From Streptomyces mutabilis (lineage in GTDB: Bacteria; Actinomycetota; Actinomycetes; Streptomycetales; Streptomycetaceae), in contig NZ_BMTT01000022.1 of the NCBI RefSeq assembly GCF_014649815.1, positions 18,542 to 82,541 on the forward strand: a DNA stretch of 64,000 nt, given 5' to 3'. This document shows positions 8,033 to 20,143 of the stretch, piece after piece; positions within the stretch are counted from its first letter, which is position 1, and every line of letters begins with the position of its first letter. The position numbers and the translations under genes are program-made. The notes beneath the pieces were generated by a model that made no database searches, was not told the DNA's origin, and worked only from the letters and a program-made list of their open reading frames with translations.

Positions 8033-8989
8033 ATGACCACACAGAGCACGAGCGCCCGGACCGCCGCCGGGCCCCGCAAGGAGTCCCGGCGGCGGCCGCC
8101 CGCCTCGTCCACGACCAAGGTGGGCCGCCCCGGCTTCGCCTGGGCGCTGCCCGCCGCAGTGTTCTTCGCCCTGTTCGCGATCGTGCCGCTGATCATGGTG
8201 GCCGTGCTGTCCTTCATGAGCTGGGACGGTCTCAGCTCGCCCGAGTTCGTCGGCACGGACAACTGGTCGCGCCTCATCGACGACCCGGTCATGCTCAAGA
8301 GCATCTGGCTGACCCTGTTGCTGACCGCGCTCGGCGTGGTCCTCCAGACCCCGCTGAGCATCCTGCTCGGCGTCTGGGCCGCCGGTCACCAGCGCAACCG
8401 CGCCGTCCTGTCGGTCATCTACTTCATCCCGCTGCTGCTGTCCGCGACGGCCGTGTCCGTGCTGTGGCGGGCACTGCTCGACCCGAACTTCGGCATCCCC
8501 GCCGACGCGACCTGGCTGTTCGGCGACGGCAACCTGTTCGGTGAACAGGCCACCGCCATCGGGGTGCTGGCGTTCGTCAGCACCTGGCAGTTCACCCCGT
8601 TCCACACACTGATCTACCAGGGCGCGGCCCGCGCGATCCCGCCGGTGCTGTACCAGGCGGCGGAGATCGACGGGGCGGGCCGCTACCGGCAGTTCTTCCA
8701 CATCACCCTGCCGCAGCTGCGCACCTCCATGATCACCTCGATGATCCTGATGATCGTCGGGGGTCTGACCACGTTCGAGACGGTCCTCATCCTGACCCAG
8801 GGCGGCCCCGGCACCGACACCACCATCAGCGCCTACTACATGTACGACAAGGCGTTCAAGAGCTTCGACTACGGCACCGGCTCCGCGATCGCCCTGGCCC
8901 TGGTCGTGGCGGCCACGGTCATCTCGCTGATCGTCGTCCGGGTCTCCGGCTACGACAAGATGCGCAGCTCCATGGAGGGTGTGTCATGA
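8033..8989 (+). CDS. bxlF: Sugar ABC transporter permease (MalF type)
   Basis: 318 residues with six predicted membrane helices after a basic N-terminal tail; the first is LPAAVFFALFAIVPLIMVAV. The ATPase-docking EAA loop is visible as AAEIDGAGRYRQFFHITLPQ. MalF-type permeases pair with a MalG-type partner to form the membrane channel. The partner gene overlaps by 4 bp (ATGA at 8986), so the two are translationally coupled, and the binding-protein gene ends 10 bp upstream. Confidence 0.9.
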   Translation: MTTQSTSARTAAGPRKESRRRPPASSTTKVGRPGFAWALPAAVFFALFAIVPLIMVAVLSFMSWDGLSSPEFVGTDNWSRLIDDPVMLKSIWLTLLLTALGVVLQTPLSILLGVWAAGHQRNRAVLSVIYFIPLLLSATAVSVLWRALLDPNFGIPADATWLFGDGNLFGEQATAIGVLAFVSTWQFTPFHTLIYQGAARAIPPVLYQAAEIDGAGRYRQFFHITLPQLRTSMITSMILMIVGGLTTFETVLILTQGGPGTDTTISAYYMYDKAFKSFDYGTGSAIALALVVAATVISLIVVRVSGYDKMRSSMEGVS

Positions 8990-9804
8990 GGCGCCGACCG
9001 AACTACCTGGGCGGCGCCGGATCGCTCGTCTGGCTCTTCCTGGTCGGCCTCCCGCTGTACGTGATGCTCGCAGCGACCCTGCGCACCCGCCAGGACTACG
9101 CCGAGAACGGCCCGGTCTCGATCCCGGACAGCTTCACGCTGGACAACTACACCGGCGCCTTCGACTCGGGGTTCGGCCAGTACTTCCTCAACACGCTCGT
9201 CGTCACCGTCAGCGTGATCGGCATCGTCCTGGTGCTGGTCCCGCCGCTCGCCTACGCGATCGTCCGCAGCCGCGGCAGGGCCACGTCGGCGATCTTCCGG
9301 CTGTTCCTGCTCGGCCTCGCCATCCCGGCCCAGGCCGTGATCGTGCCGATGTTCTACCTGATCAGCGAGGCCGGGCTGTACGACAACCTGCTCGGCGTCA
9401 TCCTGCCCACGGCCGCGTTCTGCCTGCCGATGTCCGCCCTGATCCTCAGCGGCACCATGCGGGACATCTCGCCGGAGCTGTACGAGGCCATGGCGATGGA
9501 CGGCGCGAGCCCGCGGCGCATGTTCTTCCAGCTCGTCGTGCCGCTCTCCCGCGGCGGCCTCTCCACGATCGTGGTGTTCTCCGCGCTCCAGGCGTGGAAC
9601 GGCTTCCTGTTCCCGCTCGTGCTGACCCAGTCCGACGCCACCAAGGTCGTCACCCTGGGGCTCTACAACTTCCAGACCGAACACGGCATCGACATCCCCG
9701 GCCTGTTGGGAGCCGTGGTGCTGTCCATGACGCCCATCCTGCTCGTCTACCTGTTCGCCCGTCGTGCCCTGGTCCAGGGCCTGATGGGCGTCGGAGGAAA
9801 GTGA
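8986..9804 (+). CDS. bxlG: Sugar ABC transporter permease (MalG type)
   Basis: 272 residues with six helices; the first is GSLVWLFLVGLPLYVMLAA. The EAA loop reads YEAMAMDGASPRRMFFQLVV. Length and order are typical of MalG-type carbohydrate permeases (CUT1). It starts inside the end of bxlF and its stop overlaps the GTG start of the glycosidase gene, so transport and hydrolysis are translationally coupled. Confidence 0.9.
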   Translation: MRRRPNYLGGAGSLVWLFLVGLPLYVMLAATLRTRQDYAENGPVSIPDSFTLDNYTGAFDSGFGQYFLNTLVVTVSVIGIVLVLVPPLAYAIVRSRGRATSAIFRLFLLGLAIPAQAVIVPMFYLISEAGLYDNLLGVILPTAAFCLPMSALILSGTMRDISPELYEAMAMDGASPRRMFFQLVVPLSRGGLSTIVVFSALQAWNGFLFPLVLTQSDATKVVTLGLYNFQTEHGIDIPGLLGAVVLSMTPILLVYLFARRALVQGLMGVGGK

Positions 9805-12182
9805 TCGCCGACGTGGCCGTTGGAACCACCCCCGAAATCCCCCTCTGGAACGACCCCGCCCACTCCGTCTCCGCCAGGGTCTCCGCGCTGATCGAGGCGA
9901 TGACCCTGCAGGAGAAGATCGCCCAGCTGTACGGCGTGTGGGTCGGCGCGTCCGACGAGGGCGGAGACGTCGCCCCCCATCAGCACGACATGGAGGAGGC
10001 CGTCGACCTCGACGCCCTCCTGCCCACCGGACTGGGCCAGTTGACCCGCCCGTTCGGCACCGCCCCCGTCGACCCCGCGCTCGGCGCGCTGTCCCTGCTG
10101 CGCACCCAGGCACGCATCGCCTCCGCCAACCGCTTCGGCATCCCCGCCCTCGCGCACGAGGAGTGCCTGGCCGGCTTCGCCACCTGGGGCGCGACCGCCT
10201 ACCCCGTCCCACTGTCCTGGGGTGCCACCTTCGATCCCGGCCTGGTCCACCGCATGGCCGCCGCCATCGGCCGCGACATGCGCTCCGTCGGCGTCCACCA
10301 GGGCCTCGCCCCAGTCCTGGACGTGGTGCGCGACGCCCGCTGGGGCCGGGTCGAGGAGACCATCAGCGAGGACCCGTACCTCGTCGGCACCATCGGTACC
10401 GCCTACGTCCGCGGCCTGGAGGACGCCGGGATCGTCGCCACCCTCAAGCACTTCGTCGGCTACTCCGCCTCACGCGCCGGACGCAACCTCGCACCCGCCC
10501 CGATGGGGCCGCGCGAGCGCGCCGACATCCTGTTGCCGCCCTTCGAAATGGCGATCCGCGAGGGCGGTGCCCGGTCCGTGATGCACGCCTACACCGACGT
10601 CGACGGTGTGCCCGCCGCGGCCGACGAGAACCTGCTGACCGGGCTGCTCCGGGACACCTGGGGCTTCGACGGCACCGTCGTCGCCGACTACTTCGGCATC
10701 GCCTTCCTCAAGACCCTGCACGGCATCGCCGCCGACTGGGCCGGTGCCGCCGGTGCCGCACTGCGCGCGGGCGTCGACGTGGAACTGCCCACCGTCAAGA
10801 CGTTCGGCGCGCCCCTGGCCGAGGCCGTGACCGCCGGCCGGGTCCCGGAGGCGGTGATCGACCGCGCCCTGCGCCGGGTGCTCACGCAGAAGGCCGAACT
10901 CGGTCTGCTCGACCCGGACTGGGACCCCGTACCGACCGCGCTCCACGACGCCGACCTGGACGACCTGGACGCCCTGCGCGGCCGGATCGACCTGGACGGC
11001 CCGGAGAACCGGGAGCTGGCCCGCACGGTCGCCGAGGAGGCGGTCGTGCTCCTGAGCAACGACGGCACCCTGCCGCTGGTCCGGCCGCGCCGCATCGCCC
11101 TGGTCGGACCCAACGCCGACGAGCCCACCGCCGTACTGGGCTGCTACTCCTTCCCGCAGCACATCGGCGTCCACCACCCCGGAACCCCGGTCGGCATCGA
11201 ACTGCCCACCCTGCGCGAGACGCTGGCCGCCGAGTTCCCCGACGCGGAGGTGACCGTCGTACGCGGCACCGGGGTCGACGACGGGGACGTCTTCGGCATC
11301 CCCGAGGCCGTCCAGGCGGCCCGGGAGGCCGACGTCGTCGTCGCGGTCCTGGGCGACCGGGCCGGGCTGTTCGGCCGCGGCACCAGCGGCGAGGGCTGCG
11401 ACGCCGAGTCGCTGGCCCTGCCCGGCGCCCAGCAGCAGCTCCTCGACGCGCTGCTCGACACCCGCAAGCCGGTCGTGACGGTGCTGCTCGCGGGGCGCCC
11501 GTACGCCCTCGGCCGGGCCGTGGCGGAGTCCGCCGCGATCGTCCAGTCGTTCTTCCCCGGCGCGGAGGGCACCGCCGCCGTCGCCGGGGTGCTCAGCGGA
11601 CGGACGAACCCCTCCGGCCGACTGCCGGTCAGCGTGCCGCGCGGAGCGGGATCCCAGCCGACCACCTACCTCGGGGCGCGGCTGGCCCACGCCAGCGAGG
11701 TGTCCAACATCGACCCGACGCCCGCCTTCGGCTTCGGGCACGGCCTCGCGTACACCGCATTCGAGTGGAGCGACCTCGCGGTGGACGGCAAGGAAGCACC
11801 CACCGACGGCGAGTTCTCGCTAGAGTTCACCGTCCGCAACACCGGCGAGCGGCACGGCACCGAGGTCGTCCAGCTCTACCTGCACGACCCGGTCGCCTCC
11901 GTCGTCCAGCCGGTGCAGCGTCTCATCGGCTACACCCGCGTGCCGTTGGAGGCGGGGGAGGAACGCCGGGTGCGCGTCACGGTTCCGGCCGACCTCGCCT
12001 CCTTCACCGGTCGTGACGGCCACCGCGTCGTCGAGCCGGGCGACCTGGAACTGCGGTTCGCGGCCTCCAGCACCGACACGCGCCTGACGGCTTCGGTCAC
12101 GCTCACCGGCCCGGAGCGCCGCGTCGACCACACCCGGCGCCTGCACGCCGTCTTCGCCGAGGAAGGCGCCGCCGACGCCTGA
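9801..12182 (+). CDS. bxlA: Glycoside hydrolase family 3 beta-xylosidase/beta-glucosidase
   Basis: 793 residues from the GTG at 9801, which follows a GGAGGA ribosome site and overlaps the bxlG stop; a second in-frame GTG at 9813 is possible. Domain order is the GH3 N-terminal barrel (to about residue 380), GH3 C-terminal alpha/beta sandwich, and a C-terminal FnIII-like domain (VRNTGERHGTEVVQLYL). The nucleophile aspartate is D296 in TVVADYFGI. There is no signal peptide, so it cleaves imported oligosaccharide in the cytoplasm. Genomic context (LacI regulator, CUT1 importer, GAAACTTTC operator) points to xylobiose. Arabinofuranosidase or glucosidase activity cannot be excluded for GH3. Confidence 0.88.
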   Translation: MIADVAVGTTPEIPLWNDPAHSVSARVSALIEAMTLQEKIAQLYGVWVGASDEGGDVAPHQHDMEEAVDLDALLPTGLGQLTRPFGTAPVDPALGALSLLRTQARIASANRFGIPALAHEECLAGFATWGATAYPVPLSWGATFDPGLVHRMAAAIGRDMRSVGVHQGLAPVLDVVRDARWGRVEETISEDPYLVGTIGTAYVRGLEDAGIVATLKHFVGYSASRAGRNLAPAPMGPRERADILLPPFEMAIREGGARSVMHAYTDVDGVPAAADENLLTGLLRDTWGFDGTVVADYFGIAFLKTLHGIAADWAGAAGAALRAGVDVELPTVKTFGAPLAEAVTAGRVPEAVIDRALRRVLTQKAELGLLDPDWDPVPTALHDADLDDLDALRGRIDLDGPENRELARTVAEEAVVLLSNDGTLPLVRPRRIALVGPNADEPTAVLGCYSFPQHIGVHHPGTPVGIELPTLRETLAAEFPDAEVTVVRGTGVDDGDVFGIPEAVQAAREADVVVAVLGDRAGLFGRGTSGEGCDAESLALPGAQQQLLDALLDTRKPVVTVLLAGRPYALGRAVAESAAIVQSFFPGAEGTAAVAGVLSGRTNPSGRLPVSVPRGAGSQPTTYLGARLAHASEVSNIDPTPAFGFGHGLAYTAFEWSDLAVDGKEAPTDGEFSLEFTVRNTGERHGTEVVQLYLHDPVASVVQPVQRLIGYTRVPLEAGEERRVRVTVPADLASFTGRDGHRVVEPGDLELRFAASSTDTRLTASVTLTGPERRVDHTRRLHAVFAEEGAADA

Positions 12183-12198
12183 TCCGCCGGCCGGACCA

Positions 12199-12238
12199 CG
12201 AGCGGCGCACCCGGCAACCCGCCCGGGTGCGCCGCTCG
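12199..12238 (+). terminator. Strong intrinsic terminator-like hairpin after bxlA
   Basis: A perfect 16-bp stem (12199-12214 with 12223-12238) and an 8-base loop begin 16 bp after the bxlA stop. There is no long T-run, as is common for Streptomyces terminators. It should close the bxl transcript. Confidence 0.85.
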
Positions 12239-12268
12239 TCGGAAGCGGGCCGCCCGTACGATGGGGAC

Positions 12269-12604
12269 ATGACGCGACGCTCGGCCGGACGCCGAGTTCA
12301 GTTCGTCGGTCTGGCCCACGGTGCCATCGGCGCGGTGATCCACCGCGACGTGCTCGCCGACATCGCCCGGGGAACCTCCTCGACTCGTAACGGACCGGGG
12401 CGGCCGGGCCGCCGCGCCCGCCCTGTGGATGGGCGGCCGGCTGCTGCGCTCCGCGGAGGAGCACGAGGACGTCCCGGCCCAGCGCGCCGCCGGTGCCGTG
12501 CTGATCGCCGTCGGTGTGACGGGCACCGCGCTCATGCCGAAGGCGGCTTCCCCGCACTCGCGGCCGTCGGGGGCCTCGTGCTGCGCCGCGCGCCGCGCGG
12601 CTGA
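12269..12604 (+). pseudogene. Frameshifted small membrane protein (DUF6463-like)
   Basis: Three reading frames together spell one small membrane protein. From the ATG at 12269 the frame gives VQFVGLAHGAIGAVIHRDVL. Around 12390 it shifts, and from about 12400 another frame gives ALWMGGRLLRSAEEHEDV and GAVLIAVGVTGTALMP. A further shift near 12535 gives GFPALAAVGGLVLRRAPRG before the stop at 12604. The pieces appear in the right order for a DUF6463-type protein of about 120 residues, an assignment made from memory. No single frame is intact, so the gene is broken unless the sequence has several errors. Confidence 0.55.
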
Positions 12605-12610
12605 GCCGGG

Positions 12611-13183
12611 TCAGCGCACGACGTCGAAGACCTGCTTCTGCAGACCGTTGGCGTAGACCTCGTGCTCGACGAGCCTCAGCTTCTGGGTGTCCTTGTCCGT
12701 GGTGCTGAACAGCCGCTTGCCCGCGCCGAGCAGGAGCGGGAAGACCAGCAGGTGGTAGCGGTCGATCAGACCGGCGTCGGACAGGCTCCGGTTCAGCGCG
12801 GCGCTGCCGTGGACGATGATCGGGCCGCCCTCGGTCTCCTTCAGCAGGGCGACCTCGTCGAGGGAGCGCAGGATCGTGGTCTCGCCCCAGTTCGGCACCA
12901 GGTCGTCGTCGGTCAGGGTGGTGGAGACTACGTACTTCGGCATCACCTTGTAGCCGGGGAACTCCTCCATGTCCGGCCACACCGGGCTGAACGCCTCGTA
13001 GCTGACCCGGCCCAGCAGCAGCGCCGTGGCCTCCTTCTGTTCCCGGTCCTTGATGGCGTACGCCTCGGGCAGGAACTCCACGTCCTTGAAGGTCCACCCG
13101 GAGTTCCGGTATCCGGGCTCGCCGCCCGGGGCCTCCACGACGCCGTCGAGCGAGACGAAGGCGGTGCTGATCAAGGTACGCAT
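12611..13183 (-). CDS. Dihydrofolate reductase-like (RibD C-terminal) protein
   Basis: 190 residues from the ATG at 13183, preceded by GGGGAA. The longer in-frame start at 13225 adds residues not typical of the family. Motifs are RTLISTAFVSLDGVVEAPGG at the N-terminus, LLLGRVSYEAFSPVWP, GGPIIVHGSAALNRSL and DRYHLLVFPLLLGAGKRLF, all diagnostic of the RibD C-terminal/DHFR-like fold that binds NADPH. These stand-alone actinobacterial versions are called dihydrofolate reductase family proteins; the substrate is unknown. The gene is monocistronic, between two broken genes. Confidence 0.85.
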   Translation of the reverse strand: MRTLISTAFVSLDGVVEAPGGEPGYRNSGWTFKDVEFLPEAYAIKDREQKEATALLLGRVSYEAFSPVWPDMEEFPGYKVMPKYVVSTTLTDDDLVPNWGETTILRSLDEVALLKETEGGPIIVHGSAALNRSLSDAGLIDRYHLLVFPLLLGAGKRLFSTTDKDTQKLRLVEHEVYANGLQKQVFDVVR

Positions 13184-13283
13184 CTGCGGTTCCCCACTGT
13201 CTGTCTCGAATCCGTGCTCCAGCATGTTCGAGATGTACGACCGCCGGTCGGCGCGAAACTCATCGCTCCGTCCCGCGTGAACG

Positions 13284-13780
13284 TCAGACGGTCCTGACGA
13301 CCGTCGTCACCGCCGTCACCGCGACGATCACCGCCAGCGCGTCCTCCGCCGCCTTCACGACGTGACGCACGGCCGCCGCGGACCACCGGCCCTGCGAGAC
13401 CGACTCCACGGCCGCCACCGCGCGGCGCGCTGCGGCGTCCGGGAAGGCCGGGCGGTGCAGCTTCGCCCCGTGCAGCAGGGCCGCCAGGGACGCCGTACGC
13501 TCGTCCGGTGCCGCGCCGCCCAGGACGACGGCCTCCAGGCGCCGGCGCACCGCCGCTTCCACGGAGCCGAGTCGCCGGCGAAGCGTCCAGGCGGGCTCGC
13601 CCAGCGGCGTCGCGTCGACGACGGTGACCTTCTCGTCGGTCACCTCCACGCGGCCCGCCAGTGCAACTCCACCAGCGCGGCCGCGGCGAGCGCCGGCGCC
13701 ACTCGCGCCGTCTCCCTCGCGGTGCCGGACTCGTGGTCCAGCGAGAGGAGCAGGAACTGCTCGCCGAGGGGAGTGGGGAT
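13284..13780 (-). pseudogene. GPP34 family phosphoprotein gene with frameshift
   Basis: The minus strand near 13780 reads TPLGEQFLLLSLDHESGTAR followed by VAPALAAAALVEL, the N-terminal segment of bacterial GPP34 (Golgi phosphoprotein 3-like) proteins. About one base is missing near 13660, and the next frame continues as LAGRVEVTDEKVTVVD through GSVEAAVRRRLEAVVLGG and LLHGAKLHRPAFPDAAARRA to a stop at 13284. The usual start position holds ATC instead of a start codon. Restoring one base joins the halves perfectly, so this is either a recent inactivation or a sequencing error. Family members bind phosphoinositide-like lipids in eukaryotes; the bacterial role is unknown. Confidence 0.65.
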
Positions 13781-13915
13781 CCCCGAGGGAGATGCCCTGT
13801 GTTCGGTCCTCAGGTGCCGGGCTGGGCGGCGGTCGCGGGTGAGGCTCTCGCCCGTGCCTTCGCGGACGCCCCCACCCGTACCCGCCGTTGCCGCACCGCC
13901 GGTTTCCCTGCGAGG

Positions 13916-15565
13916 TCAGCGCCCCCGCAGGGCGTCGAGCGCCTGCAGCGCCACGTGGAGTTCGGTGCGCTGTTCACCGGACTCCAGGTCGCGGCCGAGC
14001 AGCCGTTCGACGGTGCGCAGGCGTTGGTAGACGGTCTCCCGGGACACGCCCGCCGCGCGGGCGGCGGCGGTCTTGTTGCCGGCGGCGTCCAGGTAGCCGC
14101 GCAAGGTGGCCAGGAGGTCGGTGCCGTGCCGGGCGTCGTGGTCGAGGAGGCGGCCCAACTGCCGTTCCGCGTACTCCTGCACCCGGGTGTCGTCGCGGAG
14201 CGCGTACAGCAGGCGGGGAAGGCCGACGTCGGACCGTAGGTGGAAGGAGCGGTCCGGCGGGAGGGGCTGACCAGGCCCGGTCGCCTCGGCCACCCGGGCC
14301 GCCTCGCGGAACGAACGGGCGACGTCGGCGAGGTCCTCGGCCGGGGAGCCGGCGCACACGGTCGCGCCCGGGGCGGAGTCCAGGGCGGTCCGGCTCACGT
14401 GCTCGACCGACTGCCGGCAGGGCCGGGACGGGCGCAGCGCCAGCAGCACGCCGATGCGGGCGGGGGCCAGGAGCCCGACGAGCGCCTGCGTTCCCGACGC
14501 GTCCAGTTCCTCGGAGATGCGGGCCTCGGTCCTCGCGGTGTCCGCCTCGGCCGGGACGTCGGCGAGGACGGCGACGAAGCGGGTGTGCTCCGTGGGCAGC
14601 CCGAGCGCCGCGATGCGGGCGTGCGCGTCCGCCGGGGAGTGGTGACGCTGTTCCCTGAGGTCGCGCAGGGCGTCGCGGTGCGCGGCGCGTTCCCAGGGCG
14701 TGGGACGGGTGAGGCGGGCGATGGTAAGGGCCATCGCCGTGCGCTCAAGGACGGTGACGTCCTCGGGGCCGAAGGGCGGGGGAGCGGCCGCGCGGAACGG
14801 GCCGGACCGGCCGGGAGGGCCGTGGAGCATGGCCACCCGTCCCCAGGCCTCGCCCTGGAACTCGACCGGCGCCACGAGCCAGCCCTCGGGCCCGCGGATT
14901 CCCGCCCGGTCGGCGGCGGGAGTGGACCGGGAGCGCCGCTCCCAGTCGGCGAGCACGGTCTCCGCGGTGCTGCCGGAGGGCTCGCAGATCAGTGCCCGGT
15001 GGACCAGGTTCTCCAGGACGACCGTGTGTCCGCTCATCTCCGCCGCGGCGCGCAGCACGTCCCCGGGGCCGGCGCCTCGCAGGGTGAGGGCGGTGAACGC
15101 CTCGTGGACGCGCTGGGTCCGGCGCATCGCGTCCGTCTGGTTGCCGAGGATCAGTGTGTGGACGACCTGCGTGACCTCCAGGAAGTTCACGTCCTTGGCC
15201 AGCGTGACCAGGGGCAGGCCGCGCGCCCGGCAGGCGTCGACCAGCGCGTCGGGCGGCCGGTGGTACCGGCGGACGAGCTCGATGACCAGGGCCGCGGCGC
15301 CCACCGCGGCGAGTTCGTCGACGTAGCGGCGCACCCCGCCCGCGTCGTCGGGCAGCGGCATACCGGTGGTGAGGACCAGTTCGCCACCCTTGAGGAAGGA
15401 GGCCGGGTCCGTCAGTTCGGTGATGTGGACCCAGCGCACCGGGCGGTCGACGTGCTCCAGGCCGGTCACCACTCGCGGGTCGCCGTCGGCCACGACCGGC
15501 AGGGCCAGCACGTCGGCCACGGTGAGCGGACGGCCCGCCGGGCCGAGGTGCGGTTTCCCGCTCAC
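13916..15565 (-). CDS. PucR-family regulator, probable GABA-pathway activator
   Basis: 549 residues from a GTG at 15565 with AGGAGG eight bases upstream. Longer in-frame starts reach into the divergent gene and were rejected. Residues 10-130 are the PucR N-terminal ligand domain (LTVADVLALPVVADGDPRVV, LKGGELVLTTGMPL). The middle resembles the degenerate GGDEF module of CdaR types. The C-terminus is the PucR helix-turn-helix (AAGNKTAAARAAGVSRETVY, then QRLRTVERLLGRDL). It is divergent from gabT-gabD. A PucR-type GabR controls gabTD in Corynebacterium glutamicum, which supports the same role here. A long inverted repeat at 15601-15651 is a possible binding site. Confidence 0.85.
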   Translation of the reverse strand: MSGKPHLGPAGRPLTVADVLALPVVADGDPRVVTGLEHVDRPVRWVHITELTDPASFLKGGELVLTTGMPLPDDAGGVRRYVDELAAVGAAALVIELVRRYHRPPDALVDACRARGLPLVTLAKDVNFLEVTQVVHTLILGNQTDAMRRTQRVHEAFTALTLRGAGPGDVLRAAAEMSGHTVVLENLVHRALICEPSGSTAETVLADWERRSRSTPAADRAGIRGPEGWLVAPVEFQGEAWGRVAMLHGPPGRSGPFRAAAPPPFGPEDVTVLERTAMALTIARLTRPTPWERAAHRDALRDLREQRHHSPADAHARIAALGLPTEHTRFVAVLADVPAEADTARTEARISEELDASGTQALVGLLAPARIGVLLALRPSRPCRQSVEHVSRTALDSAPGATVCAGSPAEDLADVARSFREAARVAEATGPGQPLPPDRSFHLRSDVGLPRLLYALRDDTRVQEYAERQLGRLLDHDARHGTDLLATLRGYLDAAGNKTAAARAAGVSRETVYQRLRTVERLLGRDLESGEQRTELHVALQALDALRGR

Positions 15566-15600
15566 GCTGCCTCCTGCACACCGGTCCCGTTCGGCGCCCG

Positions 15601-15651
15601 GGGCGCCCTTTGCCACTCTGACAAGCGCCACTGACCTGCGCAAGGGCGCCC
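15601..15651. promoter_or_regulatory. Inverted repeat between pucR and gabT
   Basis: GGGCGCCCTT (15601-15610) and AAGGGCGCCC (15642-15651) are perfect 10-bp arms separated by 31 bp, starting 36 bp upstream of the pucR-type start. Arms this far apart, about four helix turns centre to centre, suit a dimer or tetramer of regulator. Binding by the PucR protein is inferred. Confidence 0.5.
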
Positions 15652-15832
15652 GGGAGGGGCACCCGGCGGGTATCGGCGGCACGCTGGGAGGACACCGGTT
15701 GACACAACGTCCGGATACCGCGCCCCGCCCGGACAGATCACGCGTTGTCCGGGCGCGTACCGAGGGCATGTCTCGGGAGACGCAGCGCAGCCGACTACTC
15801 AGCAGAACCGACGACCAGGCCGGGAGACGAGC

Positions 15833-17101
15833 ATGACCGCACTGTCGCCGCACCTTCGCCAGGCCACGCCCGTGACGGCGGTCCGGGGCGAGGGCGTCCA
15901 CCTCCACGGCGAGGACGGCCGCCGCTATCTGGACTTCACCGCCGGCATCGGCGTCACCAGCACCGGGCACTGCCACCCCAGGGTGGTGGCCGCCGCTCAG
16001 GAGCAGGTGGGCACCCTGATCCACGGGCAGTACACGACCGTCATGCACCAGCCGCTGCGCCGGCTCGTCGACCGGCTCGGCGAGGTGCTGCCCGCCGGCC
16101 TGGACAGCCTGTTCTTCACCAATTCCGGCAGTGAGGCGGTGGAGGCGGCGCTGCGCCTGGCCCGCCAGGCCACCGGCCGCCCCAACGTCCTGGTCTGCCA
16201 CGGCGGTTTCCACGGCCGGACCGTGGCCGCCGCCTCCATGACCACGTCCGGCACCCGCTTCCGGTCCGGTTTCTCACCGCTGATGAGCGGCGTGGTCGTC
16301 ACCCCGTTCCCGACGGCCTTCCGCTACGGCTGGGACGAGGAAACCGCCACCCGCTTCGCCCTCAAGGAGCTCGACTACACCCTCCAGACGATCTCCTCGC
16401 CCGCCGACACCGCCGCCGTCGTCGTCGAGCCGGTACTCGGCGAGGGCGGGTACGTGCCCGCTACCCGCGCCTTCCTGGAGGGCCTGCGCGAGCGTGCCGA
16501 CCGCCACGGCTTCCTCCTGATCCTTGACGAGGTGCAGACCGGCGTGGGCCGCACCGGCCGGTTCTGGGGCCACGAGCACTTCGGCATCACGCCCGACATC
16601 CTCGTCACGGCCAAGGGGCTGGCCAGCGGGTTCCCCCTGTCCGGCATCGCCGCCGCCGAGGAACTGATGCGGAAGGCGTGGCCGGGCTCGCAGGGCGGCA
16701 CGTACGGCGCGAACGCGGTGGCGTGCGCCGCGGCGTGCGCCACCCTCGACGTCGTACGCGACGAGAAGCTCGTCGAGAACGCCGAGGTCATGGGGGCGCG
16801 GCTGCGCCAGGGACTGGAGGCGGTGGCCGCCCGTACGCCGGCCATCGGGGACGTACGCGGCATGGGGTTGATGCTGGCCTGCGAGTTCGTCACCGAGGAC
16901 GGCGAGCCCGACCCCGGGACGGCGGCCCGGGTCCAGCGGGCCGCCGTCGACGAGGGCCTGCTGTTGCTGCTGTGCGGCGCCTGGAACCAGGTCGTACGGA
17001 TGATCCCGGCGCTGGTGATCGGCGAGTCGGAGATCGACGAGGGGCTGCGGGCGTGGACGGCCGCCGTCGAGGCCGGCGTCTCGGGAGCCGAGGGCCGGTG
17101 A
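15833..17101 (+). CDS. gabT: 4-aminobutyrate aminotransferase (class III)
   Basis: 422 residues with GGGAGA seven bases before the ATG. The fold-type I aminotransferase signatures are complete: TNSGSEAVEAALRLARQATG (phosphate-binding), CHGGFHGRT, and the PLP-lysine region LILDEVQTGVGRTGRFWGHE followed by DILVTAKGLASGFPLSG with the Schiff-base lysine in AKG. The enzyme would transfer the amino group of GABA to 2-oxoglutarate, giving succinate semialdehyde for the next gene. Other omega-amino acids are possible substrates, since class III specificity cannot be read from sequence alone. It is co-directional with gabD, 20 bp apart, and divergent from the PucR regulator. Confidence 0.88.
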   Translation: MTALSPHLRQATPVTAVRGEGVHLHGEDGRRYLDFTAGIGVTSTGHCHPRVVAAAQEQVGTLIHGQYTTVMHQPLRRLVDRLGEVLPAGLDSLFFTNSGSEAVEAALRLARQATGRPNVLVCHGGFHGRTVAAASMTTSGTRFRSGFSPLMSGVVVTPFPTAFRYGWDEETATRFALKELDYTLQTISSPADTAAVVVEPVLGEGGYVPATRAFLEGLRERADRHGFLLILDEVQTGVGRTGRFWGHEHFGITPDILVTAKGLASGFPLSGIAAAEELMRKAWPGSQGGTYGANAVACAAACATLDVVRDEKLVENAEVMGARLRQGLEAVAARTPAIGDVRGMGLMLACEFVTEDGEPDPGTAARVQRAAVDEGLLLLLCGAWNQVVRMIPALVIGESEIDEGLRAWTAAVEAGVSGAEGR

Positions 17102-17121
17102 GCACCGCGAGGAGGGACATC

Positions 17122-20074
<2,953 letters not shown>

Positions 20075-20103
20075 CCGCGTACCAGGGGGATGCCCCAACC
20101 GGC

Positions 20104-20143
20104 AAGGGCCGGCTCGATGCCTACGGGCATCGAGCCGGCCCTT
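20104..20143 (+). terminator. Intrinsic terminator after argG
   Basis: A perfect 18-bp stem (20104-20121 with 20126-20143), a TACG tetraloop and a following CTGTTTCTC tract, 30 bp after the argG stop. One of the clearest terminators in the window. Confidence 0.93.

Noticed and set aside
6595-8361. 588-codon minus-strand frame opposite bxlE
   Set aside because: Leu/Val-rich antisense translation; bxlE has a lipobox and solute-binding domain.
9938-12016. 692-codon Arg-rich frame within bxlA
   Set aside because: Out-of-frame translation of a well-supported GH3 gene.
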